Assembly (NCBI GenBank): GCA_964400015.1
Contig: CAYNRR010000005.1
Span: 25,687 to 89,686 of the forward strand
DNA: 64,000 nucleotides
Source: UBA1234 sp964400015
GTDB lineage: Bacteria > Bacillota > Clostridia > TANB77 > UBA1234
Direction: 5' to 3'
Every line of letters begins with the position of its first letter. Positions within the stretch are counted from its first letter, which is position 1. The notes below the pieces were generated by a model. It saw only the letters and a program-made list of their open reading frames with translations. It did no database searches and was not told the DNA's origin. The translations under genes were made by a program, and so were the position numbers. Below, piece by piece: positions 1 to 9,938 of this stretch.

Positions 1-1013
1 TCTTTACTACCTGCACCATCAACTATTATAGTTTTATCTTTTTCAACTTTAACTTGTCTTGCTTTACCTAATTGTTCAAGTTCAACTTCTTTTAGTTCAA
101 GTCCTAATTCTTCTGTTATAACTTCTCCACCTGTAAGTATTGCAATATCACGAAGCATTTCTTTTCTCTTGTCGCCATAGCCAGGTGCTTTAACTGCAAC
201 ACATTGGAAAGTTCCTCTTAATTTATTTAGAACTAATGTTGTTAATGCATCGCCTTCAACATCATCAGCTATTATAACTAGTTTTTTACCTTGTTGAACT
301 ATTTGCTCTAATACTGGTAAAATTTCTTGAATATTTGATATTTTTTTATCTGTTATCAAAATATATGAGTCATCCATAACAGCTTCCATTTTATCAGTAT
401 CAGTAACCATATATGGTGAAATATATCCTTTTTCAAATTGCATTCCCTCTACAACACTTAAGTTTGTTCCTGTTGTTTTTGATTCTTCAACTGTAATAAC
501 TCCATCATTTGAAACTTTTTCCATTGCGTCTGCTATTAAAGAACCTACCATATCATCATTTGCTGATATTGCAGCAACTTTTGCAATATCTTCTTTTCCA
601 TTTACTTTTGTGCTATTGACTTTTATTGCTTCAACTGCAGTGTCTATAGCTTTTGTCATTCCTCTTCTCATTATCATAGGATTTGCACCTGCCGCAACAT
701 TCTTAATTCCTTCACGAATCATTGCTTGTGCAAGTACTGTTGCTGTAGTTGTGCCATCACCAGCAACATCATTTGTCTTTGTTGAAACTTCTTTAACAAG
801 TTGTGCTCCCATATTTTCAAAAGGATCTTCTAGTTCAATCTCTTTTGCTATTGTAACGCCATCATTTGTAATTAGTGGTGCACCATATTTTTTATCTAGT
901 ACAACATTTCTTCCTTTTGGACCTAATGTAACCTTAACTGTATTTGCTAATTGATTTACTCCTCTTTCAAGAGCTTTTCTAGCATCTTCTCCATACAAAA
1001 TTTTTTTACTCAT
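1..1013 (-). CDS. groEL: Chaperonin GroEL (60 kDa), C-terminal part outside window
   Basis: The reading frame starts at an ATG (complement of 1011-1013) after a strong CTAGGAGGT ribosome site and runs open to the window edge, giving about 337 of the usual ~540 residues. The N-terminus (MSKKILYGEDARKALERGV), the nucleotide-binding AGDGTTTATVLA stretch and the following equatorial and apical segments match the GroEL family closely. GroEL forms the double-ring ATP-driven folding chamber in the cytosol with GroES as lid. It lies 43 bp downstream of groES in the same operon and so shares the CIRCE operator. The truncation is only the window boundary. Confidence 0.97.
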   Translation of the reverse strand, partial: MSKKILYGEDARKALERGVNQLANTVKVTLGPKGRNVVLDKKYGAPLITNDGVTIAKEIELEDPFENMGAQLVKEVSTKTNDVAGDGTTTATVLAQAMIREGIKNVAAGANPMIMRRGMTKAIDTAVEAIKVNSTKVNGKEDIAKVAAISANDDMVGSLIADAMEKVSNDGVITVEESKTTGTNLSVVEGMQFEKGYISPYMVTDTDKMEAVMDDSYILITDKKISNIQEILPVLEQIVQQGKKLVIIADDVEGDALTTLVLNKLRGTFQCVAVKAPGYGDKRKEMLRDIAILTGGEVITEELGLELKEVELEQLGKARQVKVEKDKTIIVDGAGSK

Positions 1014-1056
1014 TTTAAATTACCTCCTAGAAATATAAAGTTAATTTTAAAATTTT

Positions 1057-1338
1057 TTATTCAATAACTGCAAGAATATCATCTTGGCGAACTATTGTGT
1101 ACTCTGTATCTTCGTATTTTACTTCTGTACCTGCGTACTTTGAAAAAATAACTTTTTCGCCAACTTCTACTTGCATTTTCACTTCTTTATCTCCTACAAG
1201 TCCTCCAGAACCTACTGCAACAACTCTACCTACATGTGGCTTTTCCTTGCTTGTTGATGCAAGCAATATTCCACTTTTTGTAGTTTCCTCTGCCTCTATT
1301 AGTTTTAATACCACTCTGTCTGCTAATGGTTTAATCAT
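1057..1338 (-). CDS. groES: Co-chaperonin GroES (10 kDa)
   Basis: This 93-residue protein has the full GroES length, beginning MIKPLADRVVLK. It carries the mobile loop that contacts GroEL (EETTKSGILL, about residues 17-26) and the C-terminal DDILAVIE. It caps the GroEL ring during ATP-dependent folding. The ribosome site ATCAAGGAGG sits just upstream, preceded by a perfect CIRCE element and a consensus promoter, so this is the first gene of a heat-shock groESL operon repressed by HrcA (regulator inferred from the operator; not in this window). Confidence 0.98.
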   Translation of the reverse strand: MIKPLADRVVLKLIEAEETTKSGILLASTSKEKPHVGRVVAVGSGGLVGDKEVKMQVEVGEKVIFSKYAGTEVKYEDTEYTIVRQDDILAVIE

Positions 1339-1363
1339 ATTTAAAACCTCCTTGATAAAAACA

Positions 1364-1390
1364 TTAGCACTCTATATTCTAGAGTGCTAA
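1364..1390. promoter_or_regulatory. CIRCE operator (HrcA binding site)
   Basis: A perfect inverted repeat TTAGCACTC - 9 bases - GAGTGCTAA lies directly after the groES promoter -10 box. It matches the canonical CIRCE element bound by the heat-shock repressor HrcA. Confidence 0.98.
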
Positions 1391-1393
1391 TTC

Positions 1394-1422
1394 ATAATAT
1401 TACTATGCAATTTTTTTGTCAA
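1394..1422 (-). promoter_or_regulatory. groESL sigma-A promoter
   Basis: On the minus strand, TTGACA (1417-1422) is followed by a 17-base spacer and TATTAT (1394-1399). The CIRCE operator overlaps the expected transcription start, as expected for HrcA repression. Confidence 0.9.
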
Positions 1423-1463
1423 TATGTTAAAAAGATTTTATTTTTGAATTTTTTGTGTCCTAC

Positions 1464-2942
1464 TTATTCTTCATCATAATCAAAGTCTAATGTGAAATCA
1501 TAGTCATCATCATCACTAAAATAGAAGTCTGTATCTCCATCTTCAATATAATCAGAGTCATAACCTGTTATAGAATCATAATCATCTGTTGATGTGCCAA
1601 GACCTAAAATTGACATTAAGCTTTCTGGAGCCTTATCAACTATTATTGAAAGATATTTGAATATGTTCTTTTTAATTTCATTAAATTTAGCATCAATTTC
1701 TTCTTGTGTTTTATCATTTAATAAAAAGTCTTTTGTTAAATCTATTTGCTCAACTACAGCATCTTTTGAATATTTAACACTATAATTTAAAACATCCATG
1801 TTCATTTCTACGCCGTCTAAATCCATTGCAAGCACAAGATTTCCTTTTAATTCATCTTTAGTATTTTCAGTTGTCAATACAAAATTAACTTCTTCAGTGT
1901 CCATAACAACAGTAAATTTTACATTGTTATTTATTGTTGCTAATCTAACAATCATATTTTCTGAAGGTGCACTAAATTCTACAGCTATAGTACTTTTTCC
2001 TTTTGTATATGTTGAAATTTCAAATGCTGTTTCTGTATCATCACCACTAGCTATTAGTTCATCAACTTCAGCAATTAGTTCTGGCCATTCTTCTTGCCAA
2101 TCTGCAAAGCTATCATATTCAAAAGAAGCGTTTTGTTCTTTTAATAGGTTATATAAATCTTCATCATCTTTTGCGACAACTAACATTGCTTTAAGTAATT
2201 CAGAAACTTTCTTTTCTGTTAGTGGAAGTGATGTTTTCTTTGTATTAACTGTAACATCTCCAACTGTAATTTCTTGATTTTTTGTTGTTACAAAAAGATC
2301 TTCTACAACATTTTCAAGTGGCTTTTGATATTTTTCTAATATCTCTACTACCTTTTCTTTGCTTTCTTCATCTTGAGTTACTGTTTCCATCATATCGTCA
2401 ATAGATAATTTATCTGGTATCATGTCTATTTCTTCTTCACTCATTCCTAATTTTTCTGCTAATGCTTTTAAGTTTTCATTTTTTAAAACTAGATTTTCAT
2501 TCATTAAATCATTAACCATAAATCCAAGTAAGTCACCATTTTTTGCATATTGTAATGTAACAAGTTCTGTAGAATCAACATCTAGATATAGTTTTCCAGA
2601 AAAATCATTTTCTTTAACATTAAACTCTGATACAAATGCAAATCTGCTTAGTGGCAATGCATCTTCACTTCCCATACTATTTATAAGAGATGGATTTATA
2701 GCTATATCTGCAACAACTTTTCCATCCTCTAAATCAAAGGCTTCAACATCACCAAAAACTTCAAAAATATTTAACGTGTTTTCAACAAATTTTTCTGTGT
2801 TTGATGAAGCGTTGACAACTCCCCAAATAACAGCCACTAATACTAAAATTATTGCTATCACTCCTACAATTATCGGAGCCTTGCTTTTTTTAGCATTGTT
2901 TTCTTCTACTACAACTTTTCCTAATTCATTATTTTCTTCCAT
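1464..2942 (-). CDS. Membrane-anchored protein with acidic C-terminal tail, unknown function
   Basis: The start is placed at the ATG of MEENNELGK because GGAGGATTT precedes it; a longer frame reaches 2993 without a ribosome site. The 492-residue product has a short cytosolic N-terminus, one membrane helix at about residues 21-44 (APIIVGVIAIILVLVAV...), a long beta-rich extracytoplasmic region and a very acidic end (FSDDDDYDFTLDFDYDEE). No catalytic motif is visible. It resembles the lipoprotein- or LolA-like extracellular domains common in Clostridia, but I do not recognise the family. It follows dnaE by 68 bp on the same strand and could be cotranscribed. Confidence 0.75.
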   Translation of the reverse strand: MEENNELGKVVVEENNAKKSKAPIIVGVIAIILVLVAVIWGVVNASSNTEKFVENTLNIFEVFGDVEAFDLEDGKVVADIAINPSLINSMGSEDALPLSRFAFVSEFNVKENDFSGKLYLDVDSTELVTLQYAKNGDLLGFMVNDLMNENLVLKNENLKALAEKLGMSEEEIDMIPDKLSIDDMMETVTQDEESKEKVVEILEKYQKPLENVVEDLFVTTKNQEITVGDVTVNTKKTSLPLTEKKVSELLKAMLVVAKDDEDLYNLLKEQNASFEYDSFADWQEEWPELIAEVDELIASGDDTETAFEISTYTKGKSTIAVEFSAPSENMIVRLATINNNVKFTVVMDTEEVNFVLTTENTKDELKGNLVLAMDLDGVEMNMDVLNYSVKYSKDAVVEQIDLTKDFLLNDKTQEEIDAKFNEIKKNIFKYLSIIVDKAPESLMSILGLGTSTDDYDSITGYDSDYIEDGDTDFYFSDDDDYDFTLDFDYDEE

Positions 2943-3010
2943 TAGAAATCCTCCTCCACTGATTTTATCTATATTTACATTATACTTTTGCAATTTATAA
3001 ATTACAATAT

Positions 3011-6000
3011 TTAAACTTCTTTATCTATAATTTTTATATTGTTTTCTCCAACTTTATTTTTAAGATCGTTATATATTCGTTCATCCATATACATAGGCAA
3101 AATTTTTGTTATGCCTTTATTATTCATTTGCACGTCAATATTTCCTTTTTGATTGCTTATATCTTTTATTAAATTTCTAAGTTCTTGTAATTCATATTCG
3201 GTTTTATCTTGTGGTATTTCTATTTGTATCATTTTGCTTTTATCATTCAAAGCCATAAGTAATTCGTAATTATGATTTTCAAAACTTGCAATTTTTAAAG
3301 CTATTATTGTTATTTCATCTGATTTTACACTAATTCTTCCTGAAATTTGTACTATGTTATCTTCATATATTTCGCTTCGATATTGTACAAATGTTTTTGG
3401 AAATACAATTAAATTTAATGTTCCTTCTAAATCTTCTAAACTAACAAATGCCATTATTTCATTGTTTTTAGTTATTTTTGTTCTTACATTCGATATTATT
3501 CCAAATACTTTTACTTCTTTGCCATCCATTTCTTCAATGTTTTTATTATTAACCTCATCAAATTCTTCAAACATTAAATCTGTACTTTTTATTGTAGAAT
3601 ATTTTTCAATATATTTTATATAATTATCTAGTGGATGACCTGAAACATACAAACCAAGCATTTCTTTTTCCATCAATAAAATTTCTTTTTGTGGAAGTTC
3701 TTTCATTTGTCGCATTTGATATAATTCTTCTTTTTTAGCTACATTTTCAGACATATCGAACATATTCATTTGACCTGTTAATGCTCTTTTTTTATCGCCA
3801 GATATTGTATCTAAAATATCGTCAAACGATGCAAGTAAAGTGTTTCTATTTGATTCTAAAGTATCAAAAACACCTGCCTTTATTAAACTTTCTATGCACT
3901 TACGATTTACTTCTTCACTATTTACACGCTTACAAAAATCAATAAAATCTACAAATTTTCCATTTGTTTCTCGTTCTGTCGTTATTGATTCTATAGCTGC
4001 TTCTCCAACATTTTTTATAGCTGCCAATCCAAATATTATTTTTGTGCCATCTACTGTAAACTTACTAAAACTTTTGTTTATATCTGGTCTTAAAACTTCT
4101 ATATTCATTTTTTTGCATTCGTTTATATATGTCGTAATTTTAGTTTGTGTTGTTAAAAAACTATTTAATAATGCCGCAAAAAATTCTGTCGGGTAATATG
4201 TTTTCAAATATGCTGTTCTATAGGCAACCACAGCATAACACGCTGCATGAGATTTATTAAATGCATATTTTGCAAATTCAGCCATCTCATCAAAAATTTT
4301 GTTTGCAGATTTTTCGTCAACACCATTTCTAATTGCTCCTGGTATTAAAACTTTTCCCTCTTCATCAGTCAAACCATAGATAAAATTTTTACGCTCTTCT
4401 GCCATTACATCAAGCTTTTTCTTTCCCATTGCTCTACGTACTAAATCTGCTCTTCCTAAAGAGTAACCTGCAACATTTTGAACTATCTGCATTACTTGTT
4501 CTTGATAAACCATACAACCATATGACACATTCAAAATCGGTTCGAGAATTGGATGAGTATACTCTGTTTGTGATGGATTGTTTTTTCCTTTTATGTATCT
4601 TGGAATTTGATCCATTGGACCTGGTCGATATAGCGAAACACCTGCAATCAAATCTTCTAGGCAGTCTGGTTTTAATTCCTTCATAAACGATGTCATGCCT
4701 GCACTTTCAAATTGAAATATACCACATGAATTTCCTTCGCACCATAATTTATAGACATTTGGATCATTCATTTCTTCATCGTATTCAACCGTTACGTTTC
4801 TATTTTTTTTCACTAAATCTACTGCATCTTTTATAACTGTAAGTGTTCTAAGTCCAAGAAAGTCCATTTTTAATAAGCCTAATTCTTCTAATATTGTCAT
4901 CGTATATTGCGTAGAAATTATGCTATCACTTTTATATAGTGGCACATATGAATCTACCGGATTTTTAGTTATTACTACACCTGCAGCATGAGTTGATGCA
5001 TGTCTTGGCAAGCCTTCTAATCTTTTAGATATATCTATTATCTCTTTTACTTCTGGTTCCTCATCATACATTTTCTTTAGTTCCGGATTCATTTCTAATG
5101 CCTTATCTAAAGTCATGTGTAGTTCCATTGGTACATTTTTAGAAATTATATCTGCTTTACTATACGGCATATTAAGCACCCTAGCGACATCTCTTATAAC
5201 GCCTCGTGCTGCAAGTGTTCCAAACGTTATAATCTGTGCAACATGGTCATCACCATATTTTCTACAAACATAGTCAATAACTTCTTGTCGACGTTCATAG
5301 CAGAAGTCAATATCGAAATCGGGCATACTAACTCTTTCTGGATTTAAAAATCTTTCAAAAATCAAGTTATACTTTAATGGATCTATATCTGTTATTTCAA
5401 TACAATATGCTACTAAACTTCCTGCACCAGACCCTCGTCCTGGACCAACTGGAATATCTGAATCTTTTGCAAATTTTATAAAATCCCACACAATAAGGTA
5501 ATAGTCTGTATAGCCCATTTTGTTTACAACACCCAATTCATATTCCATACGTTCGTACATATCTTTCCTTGTACTTTCAACGAATTCTTGAATTTGCGTT
5601 AATGTGTCATCAGACATTATTTCACTTTTTTCTGGTACAGCTTTTATATCAAACTTTTCTTTTTCTTCTGCAAAATATCTATTGATTAAGCCTTGATATC
5701 CTAATTTTTTCAAATATATATCATGAGGTTCATTGTATGGAGTATCGAAATTTGGCAATACAGTATGCCCAAATTCAAATTCTACGTTACACTTTTCTGC
5801 AATCTCAACCGTGTTATCTAATACTTCAGGTAAATTCTTAAAATTTTCGGCTACTTCTTCTGGAGATTTAATATAAAATTCTTCCGAACCCATCTTCATT
5901 CTATCGACATCATTTACCTTCTTTCCAGTTTGAATACATAACAAAACATCATGACTTGCAGCATCTTCTTTTTTTAAATAATGTGCATCATTTGTAGCTA

Positions 6001-6607
6001 TCATTTTCAAGCCTAATTCGCGTGCTAACTTGATAAGTCTTTGATTAGCAATAACTTGTTCTCGTATGCCATTATGTTGAAGTTCAATGTAAAAGTCTTC
6101 TTTTCCAAATATATCAATATATTCATTTGCAATGCTTTTAGCCTTTTCATAATCATCTGCAAGTAATGCTCTATTTATAACGCCAAACAAACAAGCACTA
6201 CTAGCTATAAGTCCTTTGCTATATTTTCTTAAGCATTCGATATCTATTCTTGGCTTATAATAAAAACCTTCTGTAAATGCTATTGAAACTAACTTTATAA
6301 GATTTTTATAGCCTTCATTATCTTTAGCAAGCAAAATCAAATGTCCTGGTCTTTCATCTATATTAGGTTCTTTATCAAATCTAGTTCTAGGTGCCACATA
6401 CATTTCGCATCCTATTATTGGCTTAATTCCTTGTTTTTTGCATTCTTTATAAAATTCAATAGCACCATACATTACACCGTGATCAGTTATAGCTACAGCT
6501 TTCATCCCCAATTCTTTCACGCGTGCAACTAAATCTTTTATTCTATTGGCGCCATCAAGCAAACTGTACTCTGTATGTACATGTAAATGTACAAAATCAT
6601 GTCCCAT
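3011..6607 (-). CDS. dnaE: DNA polymerase III alpha subunit DnaE
   Basis: This replicative polymerase subunit has 1198 residues, normal for DnaE rather than PolC. The PHP domain is at the N-terminus (HLHVHTEYS near residue 7, TDHGVMYG, GCEMYV). The palm carries GRGSGAGSLVAYC and the catalytic aspartates in PDFDIDFCYERR at about residues 430-445. The helix-hairpin-helix region and an OB-fold (VKVFGIISNVRTK, about residue 1000) follow. In Firmicutes DnaE typically extends primers before PolC takes over. It is divergent from dxs and has its own promoter. Confidence 0.97.
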   Translation of the reverse strand: MGHDFVHLHVHTEYSLLDGANRIKDLVARVKELGMKAVAITDHGVMYGAIEFYKECKKQGIKPIIGCEMYVAPRTRFDKEPNIDERPGHLILLAKDNEGYKNLIKLVSIAFTEGFYYKPRIDIECLRKYSKGLIASSACLFGVINRALLADDYEKAKSIANEYIDIFGKEDFYIELQHNGIREQVIANQRLIKLARELGLKMIATNDAHYLKKEDAASHDVLLCIQTGKKVNDVDRMKMGSEEFYIKSPEEVAENFKNLPEVLDNTVEIAEKCNVEFEFGHTVLPNFDTPYNEPHDIYLKKLGYQGLINRYFAEEKEKFDIKAVPEKSEIMSDDTLTQIQEFVESTRKDMYERMEYELGVVNKMGYTDYYLIVWDFIKFAKDSDIPVGPGRGSGAGSLVAYCIEITDIDPLKYNLIFERFLNPERVSMPDFDIDFCYERRQEVIDYVCRKYGDDHVAQIITFGTLAARGVIRDVARVLNMPYSKADIISKNVPMELHMTLDKALEMNPELKKMYDEEPEVKEIIDISKRLEGLPRHASTHAAGVVITKNPVDSYVPLYKSDSIISTQYTMTILEELGLLKMDFLGLRTLTVIKDAVDLVKKNRNVTVEYDEEMNDPNVYKLWCEGNSCGIFQFESAGMTSFMKELKPDCLEDLIAGVSLYRPGPMDQIPRYIKGKNNPSQTEYTHPILEPILNVSYGCMVYQEQVMQIVQNVAGYSLGRADLVRRAMGKKKLDVMAEERKNFIYGLTDEEGKVLIPGAIRNGVDEKSANKIFDEMAEFAKYAFNKSHAACYAVVAYRTAYLKTYYPTEFFAALLNSFLTTQTKITTYINECKKMNIEVLRPDINKSFSKFTVDGTKIIFGLAAIKNVGEAAIESITTERETNGKFVDFIDFCKRVNSEEVNRKCIESLIKAGVFDTLESNRNTLLASFDDILDTISGDKKRALTGQMNMFDMSENVAKKEELYQMRQMKELPQKEILLMEKEMLGLYVSGHPLDNYIKYIEKYSTIKSTDLMFEEFDEVNNKNIEEMDGKEVKVFGIISNVRTKITKNNEIMAFVSLEDLEGTLNLIVFPKTFVQYRSEIYEDNIVQISGRISVKSDEITIIALKIASFENHNYELLMALNDKSKMIQIEIPQDKTEYELQELRNLIKDISNQKGNIDVQMNNKGITKILPMYMDERIYNDLKNKVGENNIKIIDKEV

Positions 6608-6625
6608 CAGTAATCACCCAAAAGG

Positions 6626-6654
6626 ATTATATCTTATAACTTCTATAAATTCAA
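6626..6654 (-). promoter_or_regulatory. dnaE promoter
   Basis: Minus strand TTGAAT (6649-6654), 17-base spacer, TATAAT (6626-6631), about 20 bp upstream of the dnaE ATG. The untranslated leader would therefore be only about 10-15 bases. Confidence 0.75.
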
Positions 6655-6670
6655 TTATTCGTTCAATTGC

Positions 6671-6699
6671 TTGCGTTATGTATACTTTCGTGCTATAAT
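6671..6699 (+). promoter_or_regulatory. dxs promoter
   Basis: TTGCGT (6671-6676), 17-base spacer, TATAAT (6694-6699). The start codon at 6717 is only 18 bases beyond the -10 box, so the predicted leader is about 10 bases and contains little more than GGTGAT as ribosome site. Confidence 0.75.
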
Positions 6700-6716
6700 G
6701 CACTCGGTGATAATTT

Positions 6717-8687
6717 ATGTTAGAAAAGATTAGCAATTTAGATGATTTCAAGAAAATAGATACAAAAGATTATCCTGAACTTGCAAACGAAATCAGAAAG
6801 TTTTTAATAGATAATGTTTCAGAAACTGGTGGACATTTAGCTCCAAATCTTGGCGTTGTTGAATTAACTATAGCTTTACATCATGTATTTAATTCTCCAA
6901 ATGACAAGATTATTTTTGACGTTGGACATCAATGTTATGTTCATAAAATTTTAACAGGCAGAAAAGACAAATTTCAGACCTTAAGAAAACTTAACGGTTT
7001 AAGTGGTTTTCCTAAGACTAGAGAAAGTGAACATGATATATTTAATACTGGTCATAGTAGTACTTCAATTTCCACTGCTTTAGGTATTGCAACAGCCAAT
7101 AAATTGTCTGGCAAAGATGATTATGCTATAGCTGTAATTGGTGATGGAGCTATGACTGGTGGGCTAGCTTTTGAAGCTCTTAATAATGCCAAAATTGATA
7201 ATACTAATTTAATCGTTATATTAAATGATAATCAAATGTCTATTTCTCCTAGTGTCGGAAATTTATCAGCATACTTAAATAGTATTCGTTCAAATAGTAT
7301 TTATACAAGTAGTAAAAACATTGTTCGCACTATTCTAAAACATATCCCTATTATAGGAAAATTTATTATGCATTTAATTGAGTATTCAAAAGATGCTTTA
7401 AGACATTTTATTTTACCTAATAGTGTGATGTTTGAACAATTTGGTTTTTCATATTTAGGACCTATTGATGGTCATGATTTAGACGATTTAATTAGAATAT
7501 TGAAACGTGCCAAAACTACTAAAAAACCGGTTTTAGTTCATGTTGTAACTAAAAAAGGAAAAGGGTTTGAACCTGCTGAAAAAAGTCCAGATGTTTTTCA
7601 CGGAGTTGGTGTTTTTGATAAGGAATCAGGAAAAATAACTGCTTCTAGCTCTATGTCTTATTCAAAAAAATTTGGTCAAGAGTTAGTAAAGTTAGCAAAA
7701 GAAAATGATAAGATAGTTGCTATTTCAGCAGCTATGACTGGTGGTACTGGACTTAAAAATTTTTCCGAGGAATTTCCTGATAGATTTTTTGATGTTGGCA
7801 TCGCAGAAGAACACGCTGTCACTTTTGCAGCTGGACTAGCTTCACAAGGTTACATTCCTTTCTTTGCTGTATATTCTACATTTTTACAAAGAGCATATGA
7901 TCAAATTGTACATGATGTTGCACTTCAAAAAGCTCATGTGATTTTGGCAATAGATCGTGCAGGAATTGTTGGAGCAGACGGTGAAACACACCATGGAATC
8001 TATGACTTATCTTATTTATCTCATATTCCGAATTTGATTATAATGGCTCCAAAAGACGGAAATGAATTTGCTGAAATGATGAAATTTGCAGTTGAACATG
8101 ATGGTCCTATTGCTATTAGATATCCTCGTGATTCATATGCAGATGATATAGTCACTTCAGTTCAAAAAGATAATACTTTAGGAAAAAATAATAAAAAGAA
8201 GAAACATATCGTTCCTAATCAAATTTCATTAGATGTTAATGAAAAACATCACGCTTCTACTTTACCTATCAATTCATTCAAAGCTGAAATTTTAAGTGAA
8301 GGTAACGACGTAACAATTTTGGGATATGGTAAAACAGTTAAAACAGCACTCGAAGTAGCCAAGCTCTTAAAGAATAAAAAAGTAAATGCAGAAGTAATAA
8401 ATTGCCGATTCTTAAAACCTTTAGACAAAGACACAATCTTAGGTTCAATTGTAAAAACAAAACGAATCATTTGTATCGAAGATAATGTTACGACTGGTGG
8501 CCTAGCATCTCTTGTAAAAACTTTAATATTAGATGAATTAGAATTCAAAAAAGAAATCACATATAAGAAATTTTATTCTTATCCAGATGCTTTCATAAAG
8601 CATGGAGAAACAAAACAAATAGAAAAAGAATTCGGAATGAATGCAGAAAAAATAGCAAAAGAATTTATGAGTAATTATTCAAAATAA
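6717..8687 (+). CDS. dxs: 1-deoxy-D-xylulose-5-phosphate synthase
   Basis: This thiamine-diphosphate enzyme condenses pyruvate and glyceraldehyde-3-phosphate, the first step of the MEP isoprenoid pathway. The TPP site motif GDGAMTGG...NDNQMS is at about residues 142-173. The family's GHQCYVHKILTGR and the transketolase Tyr/C-terminal domain (AEEHAVTFAAGLA, DRAGIVGADGETHHG) are all intact. At 656 residues it is some 30 longer than usual. The extra length lies between the pyrimidine-binding and C-terminal domains, as a lysine- and histidine-rich linker at about residues 487-520. It is a lone gene ending in a strong terminator and convergent with ftsW. Confidence 0.97.
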   Translation: MLEKISNLDDFKKIDTKDYPELANEIRKFLIDNVSETGGHLAPNLGVVELTIALHHVFNSPNDKIIFDVGHQCYVHKILTGRKDKFQTLRKLNGLSGFPKTRESEHDIFNTGHSSTSISTALGIATANKLSGKDDYAIAVIGDGAMTGGLAFEALNNAKIDNTNLIVILNDNQMSISPSVGNLSAYLNSIRSNSIYTSSKNIVRTILKHIPIIGKFIMHLIEYSKDALRHFILPNSVMFEQFGFSYLGPIDGHDLDDLIRILKRAKTTKKPVLVHVVTKKGKGFEPAEKSPDVFHGVGVFDKESGKITASSSMSYSKKFGQELVKLAKENDKIVAISAAMTGGTGLKNFSEEFPDRFFDVGIAEEHAVTFAAGLASQGYIPFFAVYSTFLQRAYDQIVHDVALQKAHVILAIDRAGIVGADGETHHGIYDLSYLSHIPNLIIMAPKDGNEFAEMMKFAVEHDGPIAIRYPRDSYADDIVTSVQKDNTLGKNNKKKKHIVPNQISLDVNEKHHASTLPINSFKAEILSEGNDVTILGYGKTVKTALEVAKLLKNKKVNAEVINCRFLKPLDKDTILGSIVKTKRIICIEDNVTTGGLASLVKTLILDELEFKKEITYKKFYSYPDAFIKHGETKQIEKEFGMNAEKIAKEFMSNYSK

Positions 8688-8691
8688 ATAT

Positions 8692-8725
8692 AAAAAACGT
8701 GTGAACTTAAAGTCACACGTTTTTT
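8692..8725. terminator. Bidirectional terminator between dxs and ftsW
   Basis: A 13-bp stem (AAAAAACGTGTGA / TCACACGTTTTTT) with an 8-base loop; A- and T-runs flank both sides, so it can serve both convergent genes. Confidence 0.9.
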
Positions 8726-8752
8726 GTTTTTCCATTATCTTCAAATTTTGAG

Positions 8753-8771
8753 ACATTTAACGGACGTCCCT
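8753..8771 (-). repeat. Copy 1 of a 19-bp intergenic repeat
   Basis: Minus strand reads AGGGACGTCCGTTAAATGT, ending at the ftsW stop codon. The identical 19-mer occurs at 53240-53258 on the plus strand. Both copies sit within about 45 bp of a terminator. Confidence 0.6.
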
Positions 8772-9922
8772 ACTGTCTCCCGATGTTGATTAGGATGCCA
8801 CATGAGGCTAAGAGGATTACGAGGGCTGTTCCTCCGTAGCTGAAGAATGGTAGTGGTATTCCTGTTACTGGGAATGTGGCTGATACAATAGCTATGTTTA
8901 GTACTACTTGCACTGCTATTAAAGAAACTATTCCTATTGCTAGTAATGTTCCAAACATATCTGGTGCTTTCATTGCTATTGTCATTCCTCGCCATATTAA
9001 GATTGCAAATAATATGCAAACTACTACGACACCGAAGAATCCTGTTTCTTCGGCCCATATTGAAAAAATAAAATCTGTATGTGGTTCTGGTATGTACATA
9101 TATTTTTGTGTACTATTACCAAGACCCGTACCAAAGAGTCCACCTGAACCAAGGGCATATAATGATTGCATTGCTTGCCATCCTGAGTCTAGCATATCTT
9201 CCCATGGTCTAAATACATATTGTATTCTTTTTACACGATAAGGTTCTTGTAGTAAGTAGTATATTCCTACTGGTAACGCTATCGCACCGAAACTAATTAT
9301 TTGCGCCATTCGCATTCCTGATGCAAATATAATTATCATTGATACCATTGCTGTAATTCCAAGTGCACTGTAATGTGGTTGCTTATATAAAAGTATACAA
9401 ATTACTCCTACAACAGCTAGATATGGACAAATTCCTTTTATAAATTTTTTATTTTTCTTCGGATCTCGTGATAGTCTATCTGCTAAAAATATTATTAAAG
9501 CGATTTTCATAATTTCAGATGGCTGAAATTGAAATCCTAAATTTATCCATCTTGTTGATCCTTTAATTGTTATACCTACTCCGTGGAATTAGTACTAATA
9601 TCAATAAAAATATAGAACCTAATATTCCTAGTGTTGCTAAATTTCCTTTATATTTTCTGTAATCTATAAAAGAAACTACAAACATCGCTACTAATCCTAG
9701 TACTGCTGATATAAGCTGTCTTTTGAAGAAATAATAGCTATCGCCATAAGATGATAACGCACTAGGTGCACTCGCACTTAAAACTATAATTAAACCTAAA
9801 GCTAATAATATAAATATAGTTAGTATAAGACCTAAATCAAAAGGTTTCTTTTTATTTTTTATCAATGATTTTTCTACTTTTACAATAGCCGTTTCATTTT
9901 TAACTATATTTACCACCTCCAC
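8770..9922 (-). pseudogene. ftsW: FtsW/SpoVE-type SEDS glycan polymerase, interrupted by a one-base frameshift
   Basis: The two frames 9563-9922 and 8770-9510 encode the N- and C-terminal parts of one SEDS protein (about 384 residues, a normal length). The N-part ends ...LVLIP, and the other frame continues GVG...STRWINLGFQFQPSEIMK, so the conserved LIPGVG is restored if the single G at 9583 (C on the coding strand, in CCA-C-GGA) is dropped. The C-part has the SEDS FFSYGGTALV signature. These multi-pass proteins polymerise lipid II for septal or spore cortex peptidoglycan. The start is unclear: GTG at 9922 overlaps the GGAGGTGG ribosome site, and no ATG fits. A sequencing or assembly error is more likely than true loss. 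Position next to mraY favours ftsW or spoVE over rodA. Confidence 0.85.
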
Positions 9923-9938
9923 TTTGTATCATGTGTGT

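Noticed and set aside
9563..9600. Programmed ribosomal frameshift in ftsW
   Set aside because: No slippery heptamer, no stimulating stem seen, and SEDS proteins do not use recoding; a point insertion is simpler.
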